Positions 30,858 to 40,800 of a DNA stretch of 64,000 nt are shown here, piece after piece. The DNA comes from Salipiger bermudensis (GTDB lineage: Bacteria; Pseudomonadota; Alphaproteobacteria; Rhodobacterales; Rhodobacteraceae). The notes below the pieces were generated by a model. It was not told the origin of the DNA. It was given only the letters and a program-made list of their open reading frames with translations, and ran no database searches. Each line of letters starts with the position of its first letter. The first letter of the stretch is position 1. The DNA is taken from contig NZ_JAIUZY010000005.1 of assembly GCF_020171625.1 (NCBI RefSeq), positions 310,001 to 374,000 on the forward strand, in the 5' to 3' direction. Both the position numbers and the translations under genes were made by a program.

Positions 30858-32140
30858 CAGGCGCTCCGGTAGACAGCGGTTCCGGCGACGAAGGTCGCAA
30901 GGACCTTACCCTGAAGCCGGGCGCCATCAAACGGTGTATTCTTGGACTTCGACTGCAGCTTGAAGCGGTCGAGCACGAAGGGCTTGTCGGCGTCGAACAG
31001 CACCAGATCGGCGGGTGCGCCCTTGGCCATGCGACCCGAGGCGAGACCCAGCCGCTTGGCGGGGTTGCGCGACAGCGCGCGGAACAGCGTCGGCAGCTCG
31101 AGCTCGCCGGAATGGTAGAGCCGCAACAGCACCGGCAGCATGGTCTCGAGCCCCACAGCGCCCGAGGCGGCCTCCTCAAAGGGCAGGCGCTTGGACTCTT
31201 CGTCCTGCGGCGTGTGGAAGCTACCGATGATGTCGATCAGCCCCGAGCGCACGGCCTCGACCGTGGCTTGCCGGTCTTCCTCCGAGCGCAGCGGCGGCTT
31301 GACCTTGAAGAAGGTGCGGTAGTCCGAGACGTCGAGTTCGTTGAGCGTCAGGTGGTGCATCGAGGTCCCGGCTGTGACGTCGAAGCCGTTCTTCTTGGCC
31401 CGCTCCAGCGCCGGCAGGGCGCGGGCGGTGGTGATCTGGTCGGCGTGGTAGCGCACCCCGGTCATCTCGACGAGCGCGAGGTCGCGGTTGAGCCCCATGC
31501 GCTCGGCCATGGCCGAGACCGCGGGCAGGCCGCGCAGCGAGGCGAATTTGCCGGAGGTGGCGGCGGCCCCCTTCGACAGGCCGGGATCCTGCGGGTGACA
31601 GATCACCAGCGCGCCGAGCGAGCGGGCATAGGTCAGGGCGCGCGACAGCACCTTGGTGTCGGTGACCACGTGGTCGCAATCGGTGAAGGCCACGGCGCCG
31701 GCATCGAGCAGGAAGCCGAGCTCGGTCATCTCGCGCCCGGCGCGGCCCTTGGTCAGCGCGGCCATCGGCAGCACGTTGACCGGCGCGTCATCCTCGGCGC
31801 GGTCGCGGATGAACTCGAGCACCTCGGGCGTGTCGATCGCCGGGTCGGTGTCGGGGCGGGTGACGATGGTTGTCACGCCGCCAGCCGCTGCGGCGAGGCC
31901 CGCGGTCTTGTAGCTTTCCTTGTGCCGGTCGCCCGGTTCGCCGACCTTGACGCCGATATCGACGATGCCCGGCGCGAGGAAGGCGCGGCCCGCGTCGATG
32001 CGGTCGGCATCGGCGACCTGCGGCTCGGGCTGGTCGAAGATCTCGGCGATGAGACCGTCGCGCAGCAGCACGGCGCCTTCGGTGACGGTATCGGCGTCCG
32101 GGTCGATCAGGCGGGCATTGGTGAGGAGCGTTGCGGTCAT
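30857..32140 (-). CDS. pyrC: Dihydroorotase
   Basis: A 427-residue amidohydrolase cyclising carbamoyl aspartate in de novo pyrimidine synthesis. It is class I-like, but the usual metal motif DxHxH is replaced by IVDIGVKVGEPGDRHKES, where the N-terminal HVHLR-type His pair is missing. It looks like the PyrC' or class-I variant that often partners PyrB; activity is likely but should be checked. The C-terminal RLGLASGRMAKGAPADLVLFD is typical of the family. Downstream is plsY (TGATG overlap). Confidence 0.85.
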   Translation of the reverse strand: MTATLLTNARLIDPDADTVTEGAVLLRDGLIAEIFDQPEPQVADADRIDAGRAFLAPGIVDIGVKVGEPGDRHKESYKTAGLAAAAGGVTTIVTRPDTDPAIDTPEVLEFIRDRAEDDAPVNVLPMAALTKGRAGREMTELGFLLDAGAVAFTDCDHVVTDTKVLSRALTYARSLGALVICHPQDPGLSKGAAATSGKFASLRGLPAVSAMAERMGLNRDLALVEMTGVRYHADQITTARALPALERAKKNGFDVTAGTSMHHLTLNELDVSDYRTFFKVKPPLRSEEDRQATVEAVRSGLIDIIGSFHTPQDEESKRLPFEEAASGAVGLETMLPVLLRLYHSGELELPTLFRALSRNPAKRLGLASGRMAKGAPADLVLFDADKPFVLDRFKLQSKSKNTPFDGARLQGKVLATFVAGTAVYRSA

Positions 32141-32227
32141 GCGGTGCGGTTCCCGGTCAGTCTCTGCGGTTGGCGGCGTCTGCCCGCGCAGGGGTGGAGT
32201 AGTGCAAGAGCGGCGAAAGGAAAAGGG

Positions 32228-32641
32228 TCAACCGGCCCCGGAAGCGGGCCGCGCGGCCTCGATCCGCGCCACCACCGCCGCCGGCTCGGGCTGGAACTTG
32301 ATCAGGTGCTTGTCGCCCGCGCGGGTGACCAGCTGCACGGCGGAGCCGATCCGGCGCACCTTGGCGAGATCGGCGAGCGCCACGTGGCGCTCCGCCGGGC
32401 CGTGCAGGGTGTCGCCAGACATCTCCCAGACGTGGCCCAGCTCTTCCGACATCAGGTACCAGCCGCGCGCCGCCACCGCGGCCAGGGCGCCGACGGCGCC
32501 GGTCCAGACATGCGGCGTGCCGGTGAGCCAGAGCAGGATCATCGCGGCGGGCATGGCGAGCACCGCCAGCGTCACGTGGCTTTGCACATAGGTGGCGCGG
32601 TCGGGGGCAAAGCGGGCCACGGGGGCGCCGCCGGGGGTCAT
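32228..32641 (-). CDS. Two-TM membrane protein in the pyr operon, 137 residues
   Basis: A short protein with two hydrophobic segments in residues 15-62 (VTLAVLAMPAAMILLWL, then VWTGAVGALAAVAA). A soluble tail of 75 residues follows, with the PH-like strand pattern WEMSGDTLHGPAERHVALADL and VQLVTRAGDKHLIKFQ. It begins ATGA over the stop of the preceding gene. No known function is recognised; the tail could be a small membrane-bound PH-type domain. Confidence 0.8.
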   Translation of the reverse strand: MTPGGAPVARFAPDRATYVQSHVTLAVLAMPAAMILLWLTGTPHVWTGAVGALAAVAARGWYLMSEELGHVWEMSGDTLHGPAERHVALADLAKVRRIGSAVQLVTRAGDKHLIKFQPEPAAVVARIEAARPASGAG

Positions 32642-33186
32642 GTCAGCCCCAGAACAAGCCAGCCGATCACCAGCACCGCCAGCACCCCGAGCGCGATCAT
32701 CGCGAGGGGCGGCATCCGACGCCCGTCCGGGGAGGCATCGGCGGCGTCGCCGGCGGGGCGGCTGCGCGCGGCCTTGCTGCGCGGCGTGGGGCCGCGGCCG
32801 CGGGCGGACTCTTCGTGGAAGGTGCCGATCCAGCGCAGCGGGCTGGCGACGGTCAGCTCCTGCGCGACATGGTCGAAGGCCTGACTCGGCAGCACCACCA
32901 CGTGGCCCTGCAGCGCGTCGATGCGCGGGCGCATGTCGCGGAAATCGGCGCCCGTGAGCTGGTAGGCCTCGGCGAGATAGGCCGAGAGGCTCATGTCGCC
33001 GAGATCGCGGATCGCCACCACGTCGACGAAGGCGGGGCGCAGGCGCTTGGCGCCGAGGCCGTATTGCAGGGGGTATTCGCCGGTGCCGGCCTGCGTGGTG
33101 TAGCGCTCGACCGCCTCGGGCGGCAGGTCGAGGTGGAACAGCCGAACGGTGCCGGTCTCGGAGCCGTTGATCTGCATCGTCGTCAT
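32638..33186 (-). CDS. Tail-anchored protein in the pyr operon, 182 residues
   Basis: A hydrophilic N-terminal ~110 residues ([59 protein letters not shown]) are followed by a basic linker rich in Arg/Ala and a single C-terminal helix [18 protein letters not shown]. It therefore looks tail-anchored. It starts inside the pyrB stop (ATGA) and its stop overlaps the next gene, so pyrB, this gene and the two-TM gene are translationally coupled. I do not recognise the domain. Confidence 0.8.
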   Translation of the reverse strand: MTTMQINGSETGTVRLFHLDLPPEAVERYTTQAGTGEYPLQYGLGAKRLRPAFVDVVAIRDLGDMSLSAYLAEAYQLTGADFRDMRPRIDALQGHVVVLPSQAFDHVAQELTVASPLRWIGTFHEESARGRGPTPRSKAARSRPAGDAADASPDGRRMPPLAMIALGVLAVLVIGWLVLGLT

Positions 33187-34133
33187 GCGGAAAGCTCCGT
33201 CGGTCGGGCCCGCAGGTTGCGCGCCAGAAGGTCCATCGCCGCCATGCGCACCGCCACGCCCATCTCGACCTGCTCCTGGATCACCGAGCGGTTGATGTCG
33301 TCGGCGATGGTGCCGTCGATCTCGACGCCGCGGTTCATCGGACCGGGGTGCATGACGATGGCGTCGGGCTTGGCATGGGAGAGCTTGTCGGCGTCGAGTC
33401 CCCAGCGGTGGTAGTATTCGCGCTCGGACGGGATGAACCCGCCGTCCATGCGTTCCTTCTGCAGCCGCAGCATCATCACCACGTCGACATCCTCGAGTCC
33501 CTTGCGCATGTCGTCGTAGATCTCGACGCCGAACTCGGACATGCCGGCGGGGATCAGGGTCGACGGGCCGACGAGGCGGACGCGGTTCTCCATCTTCTGC
33601 AGCAGCAGAATGTTGGAGCGCGCCACGCGGGAATGGGCGATGTCGCCGCAGATCGCGATGTTGAGCCGGTGCAGGCGGCCCTTGGCGCGGCGGATGGTGA
33701 GCGCGTCGAGCAGCGCCTGGGTGGGGTGTTCGTGACGGCCGTCGCCGGCGTTGAGCACGGCGCAGTGGACCTTCTGGGCCAGCAGGTCGACGGCGCCGGA
33801 ATGCGGGTGGCGCACCACCAGCAGATCCGGGTGCATGGCGTTCAGCGTCAGCGCGGTGTCGATCAGGGTCTCGCCCTTCTTGATCGAACTGGCCTGCATC
33901 GCCATGTTCATCACGTCCGCCCCGAGGCGCTGGCCGGCGATCTCGAAGCTGGCCTGCGTGCGGGTGGAGTTCTCGAAGAACATGTTGATCTGGGTCAGGC
34001 CGGAAAGCACGTTGGAGTGCTTCTCGCGCCGCCGCGACAGGGTCACGTACTGGTCGGCGAGATCGAGCAGCGTGGTGATCTCGTCGGGGCGCAGGGGCTC
34101 GATGCCCAGAAGGTGACGCTGGTCGAAACGCAT
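33183..34133 (-). CDS. pyrB: Aspartate carbamoyltransferase catalytic subunit
   Basis: A 316-residue enzyme making carbamoyl aspartate. The carbamoyl-phosphate motif is [15 protein letters not shown], with [17 protein letters not shown] and the aspartate-site [16 protein letters not shown] 34133 gives the family N-terminus [14 protein letters not shown]. No pyrI regulatory subunit is visible, in line with class A/C ATCases that pair with a dihydroorotase-like partner. It is the first gene of the operon. Confidence 0.96.
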   Translation of the reverse strand: MRFDQRHLLGIEPLRPDEITTLLDLADQYVTLSRRREKHSNVLSGLTQINMFFENSTRTQASFEIAGQRLGADVMNMAMQASSIKKGETLIDTALTLNAMHPDLLVVRHPHSGAVDLLAQKVHCAVLNAGDGRHEHPTQALLDALTIRRAKGRLHRLNIAICGDIAHSRVARSNILLLQKMENRVRLVGPSTLIPAGMSEFGVEIYDDMRKGLEDVDVVMMLRLQKERMDGGFIPSEREYYHRWGLDADKLSHAKPDAIVMHPGPMNRGVEIDGTIADDINRSVIQEQVEMGVAVRMAAMDLLARNLRARPTELSA

Positions 34134-34162
34134 GGCGGAGCTCCGTGAAAGACTGCCTGCGT

Positions 34163-34190
34163 GTATAAGAAGGGGGAGGGGGCGCGACAA
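34163..34190 (-). promoter_or_regulatory. Predicted promoter of the pyrB operon
   Basis: Minus strand TTGTCG (34185-34190), a 16-base spacer, then TTATAC (34163-34168). The predicted start is about 22 bases upstream of the pyrB ATG, leaving no room for a long attenuator. The match is moderate. Confidence 0.45.
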
Positions 34191-34274
34191 GTGGCAGCCC
34201 CGCATCCCGGGCACACTCCCGCCCACCCACCCCGTGCGCCCGGGAGGCGGTGCGCGTCGTGGCGGAGGCCGGAT

Positions 34275-34299
34275 CGTGAGTATTTGAAACATGGAGAAG
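34275..34299 (+). repeat. Dispersed GAGGTATTT repeat, diverged copy
   Basis: GTGAGTATTTG followed by AACATGGAGAAG, matching the copies at 27051 and 42854 in the TATTT core and GAGAAG end. It lies in the 212-bp gap between divergent pyrB and the UDG gene, after an IR of TCCCGGGC (34205-34212) and GCCCGGGA (34238-34245). The remaining sequence of that gap shows no gene. Confidence 0.5.
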
Positions 34300-34345
34300 A
34301 CGGCAGGGATTTCCGCCGTCGCGCGCTGGGTCTAAGATCGCCTGC

Positions 34346-35140
34346 ATGGATTCGGGACTGGACTGGCATTACGCCCGCGCGGCGCTGGAGTGGCAGCTTG
34401 AGCTGGGCGCCGACGAGGCGATCGGCGAGACGGCGGTCGACCGCTTTGCCGTGGAGGTCGAGCTGCAGGCCGCCCGGGCCGCCGCCGCGGTGACGCAGGC
34501 CCCGGCCGGGGGCGGGGCGATGCCGCCGCCGAGGATCGAAGAGGGGCCGGACCCGGTGGCGGTGGCGCAGATGGCCGCCGCGGGGGCGGCCACGCTCGAC
34601 GACCTGCGCGAGGCGATGGCGGCGTTCGAGCATTGCGAGCTCCGGCGCGGCGCGCGCAACCTCGTGTTCAGCGACGGTGTGGCGCCGGCGCGGGTGATGA
34701 TCGTGGGCGAAGCGCCCGGGCGCGACGAGGACCTGCAGGGCAAGCCCTTCGTCGGCCGGGCCGGACAGCTTCTGGACCGGATGCTCGGGGCGATCGGCCT
34801 GTCGCGGGCGGAGGGTGTCTATATCACCAACGTGCTGCCCTGGCGCCCGCCGCAGAACCGCGACCCAAGGCCCGACGAGATCGCCATGCTGACGCCGTTC
34901 CTCGAGCGGCACATCGCGCTGGTCGCGCCCGAGGTGCTGGTGGTGATGGGCAACATCTCCTGCGATGCGCTTCTGGGCAAGCGCGGCATCACCCGGCTCC
35001 GGGGCAAATGGACCGAGGCGCAGGGCCTGCCGGCGCTGCCGATGTTCCACCCGGCCTACCTCCTGCGCCAGCCGCAGATGAAGCGCGAGGCCTGGGCCGA
35101 CCTGCTGGAACTCAAGGCAAAGCTCCGGGCCAAGGCGTGA
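34346..35140 (+). CDS. Family-4-like uracil-DNA glycosylase lacking the 4Fe-4S ligands
   Basis: A 264-residue UDG superfamily protein with an N-terminal ~90-residue extension. Motif A is VGEAPGRDED (from residue 120) and motif B is MFHPAYLLRQ. Family 4 enzymes have four cluster Cys, seen as CxxC before motif A, one in the VxxCRPP position and one later. Here only one (C97, in HCELRRG) remains: the third is Trp (VLPWRPPQNR) and no Cys stands at the fourth. It is probably an alphaproteobacterial cluster-less branch. It couples to the next gene through GTGA. Confidence 0.85.
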   Translation: MDSGLDWHYARAALEWQLELGADEAIGETAVDRFAVEVELQAARAAAAVTQAPAGGGAMPPPRIEEGPDPVAVAQMAAAGAATLDDLREAMAAFEHCELRRGARNLVFSDGVAPARVMIVGEAPGRDEDLQGKPFVGRAGQLLDRMLGAIGLSRAEGVYITNVLPWRPPQNRDPRPDEIAMLTPFLERHIALVAPEVLVVMGNISCDALLGKRGITRLRGKWTEAQGLPALPMFHPAYLLRQPQMKREAWADLLELKAKLRAKA

Positions 35141-35700
35141 GCCGGCTCTGCGCCGCCTCTCTTGCGGTGGTGCTCGTGGCGGGCAGCGCGCGTGCCGAGG
35201 CGCCGGGTTTTGCCATCGATTATGACCTGCTCTTCGAGCGCGAGGCGGGCGCGGTGCAGCACCCGTCGCCGGGGGTGGAGCATCTCGAACTGCCGGGGCC
35301 GGTGATCGTCGAGCGCCGTGGCGGGCGGGTGCGCGCCACCGACCAGAGCGGCTGGGGCCCGGCGGGCTGCGCCCTCGACCGGCTGGTGACCGCGGCGGCA
35401 GCGGTGCTGAGTTGCCCGGACCTGTTTTCCGAAGCGCAGCGCGACCGCGTGGCCGGGCAGCTTCTGCGCGGGGTGGCGTTCTTCGCCGCCAACACCGTTC
35501 CGGCGATGGACGAGGCGCAGGCGCACCGCGCGATGCGGGCGGCGCTGGCGCGCGAACGGGCCACGCTCGCGCTGTCGTGTGCCAGCCGCGACGCCGCGCC
35601 GCTGGCATTTGCCGCGCATATCGCCGAAGATCCCTCCCTGCGGCGCTTCGGCAGGATCTTCGAGACGCCGCGCCTGCCCGTGACCGCCCCTTGCCACTGA
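35137..35700 (+). CDS. Secreted hypothetical protein, 187 residues
   Basis: Start GTG 35137 overlaps the UDG stop (GTGA). A clean signal peptide MSRLCAASLAVVLVAGSARA is followed by a charged domain with two or three Cys, which could form a disulfide in the periplasm. The frame is open further upstream but without a better start. I recognise no family. It is followed after 19 bases by moaB. Confidence 0.75.
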   Translation: MSRLCAASLAVVLVAGSARAEAPGFAIDYDLLFEREAGAVQHPSPGVEHLELPGPVIVERRGGRVRATDQSGWGPAGCALDRLVTAAAAVLSCPDLFSEAQRDRVAGQLLRGVAFFAANTVPAMDEAQAHRAMRAALARERATLALSCASRDAAPLAFAAHIAEDPSLRRFGRIFETPRLPVTAPCH

Positions 35701-35719
35701 CCCCCTTCGGAAGCCCGGA

Positions 35720-36262
35720 ATGTCCCGCATCGACGAAACCAAGCCATTCATTCCCGTCCGCATCGCCGTGCTCACCGTCAGCGACACGCGCTCGCTGGCC
35801 GAGGACCGCTCGGGCGACACGCTGGTGCAGCGGCTGACCGCGGCAGGGCACACGCTGGCGGCGCGGGCGATCTGCACCGACGACCGCGACAAGATCGCCG
35901 CGCAGCTGCGCGAATGGGTCGCCGACAGCGACATCGACGTGATCCTGTCGACCGGCGGCACCGGGCTGACCGGGCGCGACGTCACCGTCGAGGCGCATCG
36001 CGATGTCTACGAGAAGGAGATCGAGGCCTTCGGCACGGTCTTCACCATCGTCTCGATGCAGAAGATCGGCACCAGCGCGGTGCAGAGCCGCGCCACCGGA
36101 GGCGTGGCGGGCGGCACCTATCTGTTCGCGCTGCCCGGCAGCACCGGGGCGTGCAAGGATGCGTGGGACGAGATCCTCGCCTTCCAGCTCGACTACCGGC
36201 ACCGGCCCTGCAATTTCGTCGAGATTTTTCCGCGTCTCGACGAGCACCAGCGACGTAAGTGA
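35720..36262 (+). CDS. moaB: Molybdenum cofactor biosynthesis protein MoaB
   Basis: A 180-residue MogA/MoaB-family protein acting in molybdopterin adenylation. It shows IAVLTVSDTRSLAEDRSGDT, VILSTGGTGLTGRDVTVEAHRDV and LFALPGSTGACKDAWDEIL, typical of MoaB in alphaproteobacteria. No other molybdenum gene is in the window, so the gene stands alone. Confidence 0.94.
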   Translation: MSRIDETKPFIPVRIAVLTVSDTRSLAEDRSGDTLVQRLTAAGHTLAARAICTDDRDKIAAQLREWVADSDIDVILSTGGTGLTGRDVTVEAHRDVYEKEIEAFGTVFTIVSMQKIGTSAVQSRATGGVAGGTYLFALPGSTGACKDAWDEILAFQLDYRHRPCNFVEIFPRLDEHQRRK

Positions 36263-36361
36263 GGCCGTCGCGCGTAGGAGCAGGGTGGCGCGCGGTTGCG
36301 ACCGCACCGATATGATAAGCTGAAAGGGTCTCAAGAACCCGACACAACGGGAAGTTACCGG

Positions 36362-37825
36362 ATGCGTTTCCTTCGACAGAGCCTCGTGGGGCTCTTTCTG
36401 CTCTCTCTCACCCTCGGCATCCTGGTGTTTGCCGGGGCGTTGGTGCGCGATGCGGTCGAGGCGCGGCTGAACGACGAGCCGCGCGTGCCGGAGGCGCGCG
36501 AGCGGGTGTTCGCGGTGAACGTCACACCGGCGCGCCTCGAAACGGTGACGCCGGTCCTGACCGCCTTTGGCGAGGTGCAGAGCCGCCGCACCCTTGAGCT
36601 GCGCAGCGCCATCGAGGGCACGCTGGTCGATCTGGCCCCGGATTTCGTCGACGGCGGCCGGGTCGAGGCGGGCGAGCTGCTGGCGCGCATCGATCCCGCC
36701 GACATGGAAGCCGAGCTGGCCCGCACCGAAAGCGCCGTGGTGGATGCCGAGGCCGAGCTGCGCGAGGCGCGCCGGGCGGTGACGCTCGAGCAGGATGCGG
36801 TGACGGCGGCACGGGAGCAGGCGGCGCTGCGGCAACGCGCCTTCGAGCGCCAGACCGATCTGGCGGCGCGCGACGTCGGCACCGCCGCGGCGGTCGAGGA
36901 GGCGGAGCTCACCGCCTCGTCGGCGCGGCAGGCGGTGGTCACGGCGCGGCAGTCGCTGGCGCTGGCCGAGGCGCGGGTGGATCAGGCGCAGACCAGCCTG
37001 ACCCGCGCAAGGATCGCCCGGGACGATGCCCAGCGGCGGGTTGACGAGACCGAAATCCGCGCCGGCTTCGCGGCCCAGCTCAGCGACGTGGCCGTGGTCG
37101 CCGGGCGGCGCGTCTCGGCCAACGAGCAGCTCGCGGTGCTGGTCGATCCCGATGCGCTCGAGGTCGCCTTCCGGGTCTCGACCCTGCAATACGCACGCCT
37201 GCTTGACGACAGCGGGCGGCTGCGGCGGGTGCCGGTGACGGCGCGGCTGGAGCTCTACGGCGGCAACCTCGTGGCCGAGGGCACGCTCTCGCGCGAGGGG
37301 GCGGCGGTGGGCGAGGGCCAGACCGGGCGGGTGCTCTATGCCACGCTCGATCAGGCGGCTGGGTTCAAGCCCGGGGATTTCGTCACCGTCGAGGTGACCG
37401 AGCCGGCGCTCGATCGGGTGGCGCGGCTGCCCGCCACGGCGCTCGACCCGGCGGGCACAGTGCTGGTGGTCGGGCAAGACGAGCGGCTCGAGGACGTGCC
37501 GGTCACGCTGGTCCGGCGTCAGGGCGACGACGTGCTGCTGCGCGGCGAGGCGCTTGAGGGGCGCGACGTGGTGATGCAGCGCACGCCGCTTCTGGGCGCC
37601 GGCATCAAGGTGCGTCCGCTGAAGGGCGCCGCCACGCCCGAGGCGCCGCCGTCGCAGGCAGAGATGCTCGAACTGACCGACGATCGGCGGGCCCGGCTCA
37701 TGGCGTTTGTCGAGGGTGCGAACGAACTGCCCGACGGCGACAAGGCGCGCATCCTCGCGCAGCTCTCGCAGGACCGGGTTCCGGCGCAGGTGGTGCAGCG
37801 CATCGAAGCCCGGATGGGAGGCTGA
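36362..37825 (+). CDS. RND efflux membrane-fusion (periplasmic adaptor) protein
   Basis: A 487-residue HlyD/AcrA-type adaptor. An N-terminal signal anchor (MRFLRQSLVGLFLLSLTLGI) is followed by a lipoyl half, a long coiled-coil rich in Ala/Glu/Arg (ELREARRAVTLEQDAVTAAR), then beta-barrel segments. ATG 36362 is chosen by GGGAAG upstream and by the start of the signal segment. Three bases separate it from the RND pump gene, so they form an operon. No outer-membrane TolC-type gene is present here. Confidence 0.9.
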   Translation: MRFLRQSLVGLFLLSLTLGILVFAGALVRDAVEARLNDEPRVPEARERVFAVNVTPARLETVTPVLTAFGEVQSRRTLELRSAIEGTLVDLAPDFVDGGRVEAGELLARIDPADMEAELARTESAVVDAEAELREARRAVTLEQDAVTAAREQAALRQRAFERQTDLAARDVGTAAAVEEAELTASSARQAVVTARQSLALAEARVDQAQTSLTRARIARDDAQRRVDETEIRAGFAAQLSDVAVVAGRRVSANEQLAVLVDPDALEVAFRVSTLQYARLLDDSGRLRRVPVTARLELYGGNLVAEGTLSREGAAVGEGQTGRVLYATLDQAAGFKPGDFVTVEVTEPALDRVARLPATALDPAGTVLVVGQDERLEDVPVTLVRRQGDDVLLRGEALEGRDVVMQRTPLLGAGIKVRPLKGAATPEAPPSQAEMLELTDDRRARLMAFVEGANELPDGDKARILAQLSQDRVPAQVVQRIEARMGG

Positions 37826-37828
37826 GCG

Positions 37829-40800
37829 ATGCGCCAGATCCCGGGGCAGGCCAGCGGCATCCTGAGCTACTTCACCCGCCACCCCACGGTGGCGAACCTG
37901 CTTCTGGTCATCCTCGTGGTCGCCGGTCTGCTCGCCGGTCCGAACATGCGGGCGCAGTTCTTTCCCGACGTGATCGACGACGATGTCTCGGTGAACGTGC
38001 GCTGGGACGGCGCCGGGGCCGAGGATGTGGATTCCGGCATCGTGCAGCTGCTTGAACCGACGCTGCTGGCGGTCGAGGGGGTGGTCGACACCTCCAGCAT
38101 GTCGCGCGAGGGCAGCGCCGAGATCGAGCTCGAGTTCGAGCCGGGCTACGACATGATGAAGGCGGTCGACGATGTCGAGACCGCCATCGACACGGTCACC
38201 GACCTGCCCGAGGATGCCGACGATCCGACCATTCGCAGCGGGGGCTGGCGCGACCGGGTGACCGACGTGGTGATCACCGGCCCGGTGGCCGTGGACCAGC
38301 TTGGCCGCTTTGCCGACGAGTTCGTCGTCCGGCTCTTTGCCGAAGGCGTGACCCGCACCACGATCCGGGGTGTCGCGGCGCCGCAGGTGGTGGTCGAGGT
38401 GCCCTCCCGCAACCTCATCGGTCACGACGTGACCATGCAGCAGATCTCGGACGCCATCGCCGGCGAGGTCAACGCCAACCCGGCCGGCGACGTGAGCGGG
38501 GCCAATGCCCGCGTGCGCACCGGGGTCGAAAAGCGCAGCGCCGAGGCCATCGCGGCGATCGTGCTGCGCTCGGAGGCGGACGGCACCAAGCTCACCATTG
38601 GCGACGTGGCACGCGTGCGGCGCGAGGGGATCGACCGGGCGCGCACCTATTTCGTCGGCGAGAACCCGGCAATTTCGGTGCGGGTCGACCGCTCGGCGCA
38701 GGGCGATGCCATCGAGATCCAGCGGCAGGTCGAAGAGGTCGCGCGCAGCTTTCAGGCCTCGCTGCCCGAGGGCACGCGGATCGACCTGATCCGCACCCGC
38801 GCCGAGGCGATCTCGGGGCGGCTCAACATCCTGCTCGAAAATGGCGCCATGGGGCTGGTGCTGGTGGTCGTGCTGCTGTTCCTGTTCCTCAACGCGCGCA
38901 TCGCGATCTGGGTGGCGGCGGGCATCCCCACCGCCATGCTCGCGGCGCTGGCGCTGATGTATGCCTCGGGGCTGACGATCAACATGATCTCGCTCTTCGC
39001 GCTGATCATCACGCTGGGGATCTTGGTCGATGACGCCATCGTGGTGGGCGAGCACGCCGACCACATGTCTCGGCACGGGCTTGGCCCGGTGCAGGCAGCC
39101 GAGACCGCGGCACAGCGCATGGCGCTGCCGGTGTTCTCCTCGACGCTGACCACGATCATCGCCTTCCTCGGCCTGACCGCCATCGGCGGGCGCTTTGGCG
39201 ACATGATCCAGGACATTCCGTTCACGGTCATCATGGTGCTGATCGCCTCGCTGGTGGAGTGCTTCCTGATTCTGCCCAACCACATGGCGCACGCCATCGC
39301 CTCGGCCAAGAAAGAGCACTGGTACGATCTGCCCTCGCGGCTGGTGAACCGCGGCTTCCGCTGGGTGCGCGAACGGCTGTTCCGGCCGCTCATGGTGGGG
39401 GTAATCCGGGCGCGCTACGTGGTGCTGGCGCTGGCGGTGCTGGCCTTCGCCTCGCAGGTGGCGCTGTTCATCCGCGGCGATGTGCAATGGCGCTTCTTCA
39501 ACTCGCCAGAGCAGCCCTCGATCAGCGGGAACTACGCCATGGCGCCGGGCGCCACGCGCGAGGACACGCTGGCCCAGATGCGCCTGCTGCAGCAAAGCGT
39601 CGACGCGCTGGGGCAGGCGTATGAAGAGCGCTACGGGCGCAATCCCATAGATTACATGATCGCCGAGATCGGCGGCAATTCCGGGCCGTCGCTGGCGGGG
39701 GCGGAAAACAAGGACGAAGACCAGCTCGGGGCGATCTCGATCGAGCTGATCGATGCCGACCTGCGGCCCTATTCGAGCTTCGCCTTCGTGGCGGAACTGC
39801 AGGAGACGGTCGAGCGGCATCCGCTGCTCGAAATCGTCAGCTTCCGCGGCTGGCGTTCGGGCCCCGGGGGCGACGCGCTCGACGTGCAGTTCTACGGGGC
39901 CGACTCCGACACGCTCAAGGCCGCCTCGCTCGACCTGCAGGAGGCCGTCCTGCGCTTTCCCGAGGTCTCGGGCGTCGAGGACAACCTGTCCTACGACATG
40001 GACGAGCTGGTGCTCGAGCTGACGCCGCAGGGCACGGCGCTGGGCTTCACCATCGACGCGCTGGGCCGGGTGCTGCGCAACCGTGTGGCCGGGATCGAGG
40101 CCGCCACCTATCCCGACGGTCCGCGCAGCGCCGAGATTCGGGTCGAGCTGCCCGAGGACGAGCAGACCGCGGATTTCCTCGAACGGATGCAGATGCGCAC
40201 CCCCGACGGCGCCTACGTGCCGCTGGCCGACATCGTCAGCGTCTCGCGGAGCACCGGCTTTTCGACCGTGCGGCGCGAGAACGGGCTGCGGGTGATCTCG
40301 GTCATCGGCGACATCTCCGAGGACGACCCGGCCCGCGCCACCGAGGTGATGCAGGCGCTCGAGCAGGAGATTCTGCCCGAGATCGCCGCCACGCGGCAGG
40401 TCGAGTGGCGCCTTTCCGGGCTCTCCGAGCAGGAGGACGCGTTTCTCGCCGACGCGCTGACCGGGCTCATTTTGGTCTTGCTCGGGATCTACCTCGTGCT
40501 GGCGTGGGTGTTTGCCAGCTGGACCCGCCCGCTGGTGGTGATGTCGATCATCCCCTTCGGGCTGGTCGGCACGATTTACGGCCACGCGGCGTGGGAGGTG
40601 CCGCTGTCGATGTTCACGGTGGTCGGGTTGCTGGGCATGACTGGCATCATCATCAACGACTCCATCGTGCTGGTGACGCAGATCGACGAGTACGCGCCAG
40701 ACCGTGGCATCCTTCAGGCCATCGTCGATGGTGCCGCTGACCGCCTGCGTCCGGTGTTCCTGACCACCGCCACCACCGTGCTCGGCCTCGCGCCGCTGCT

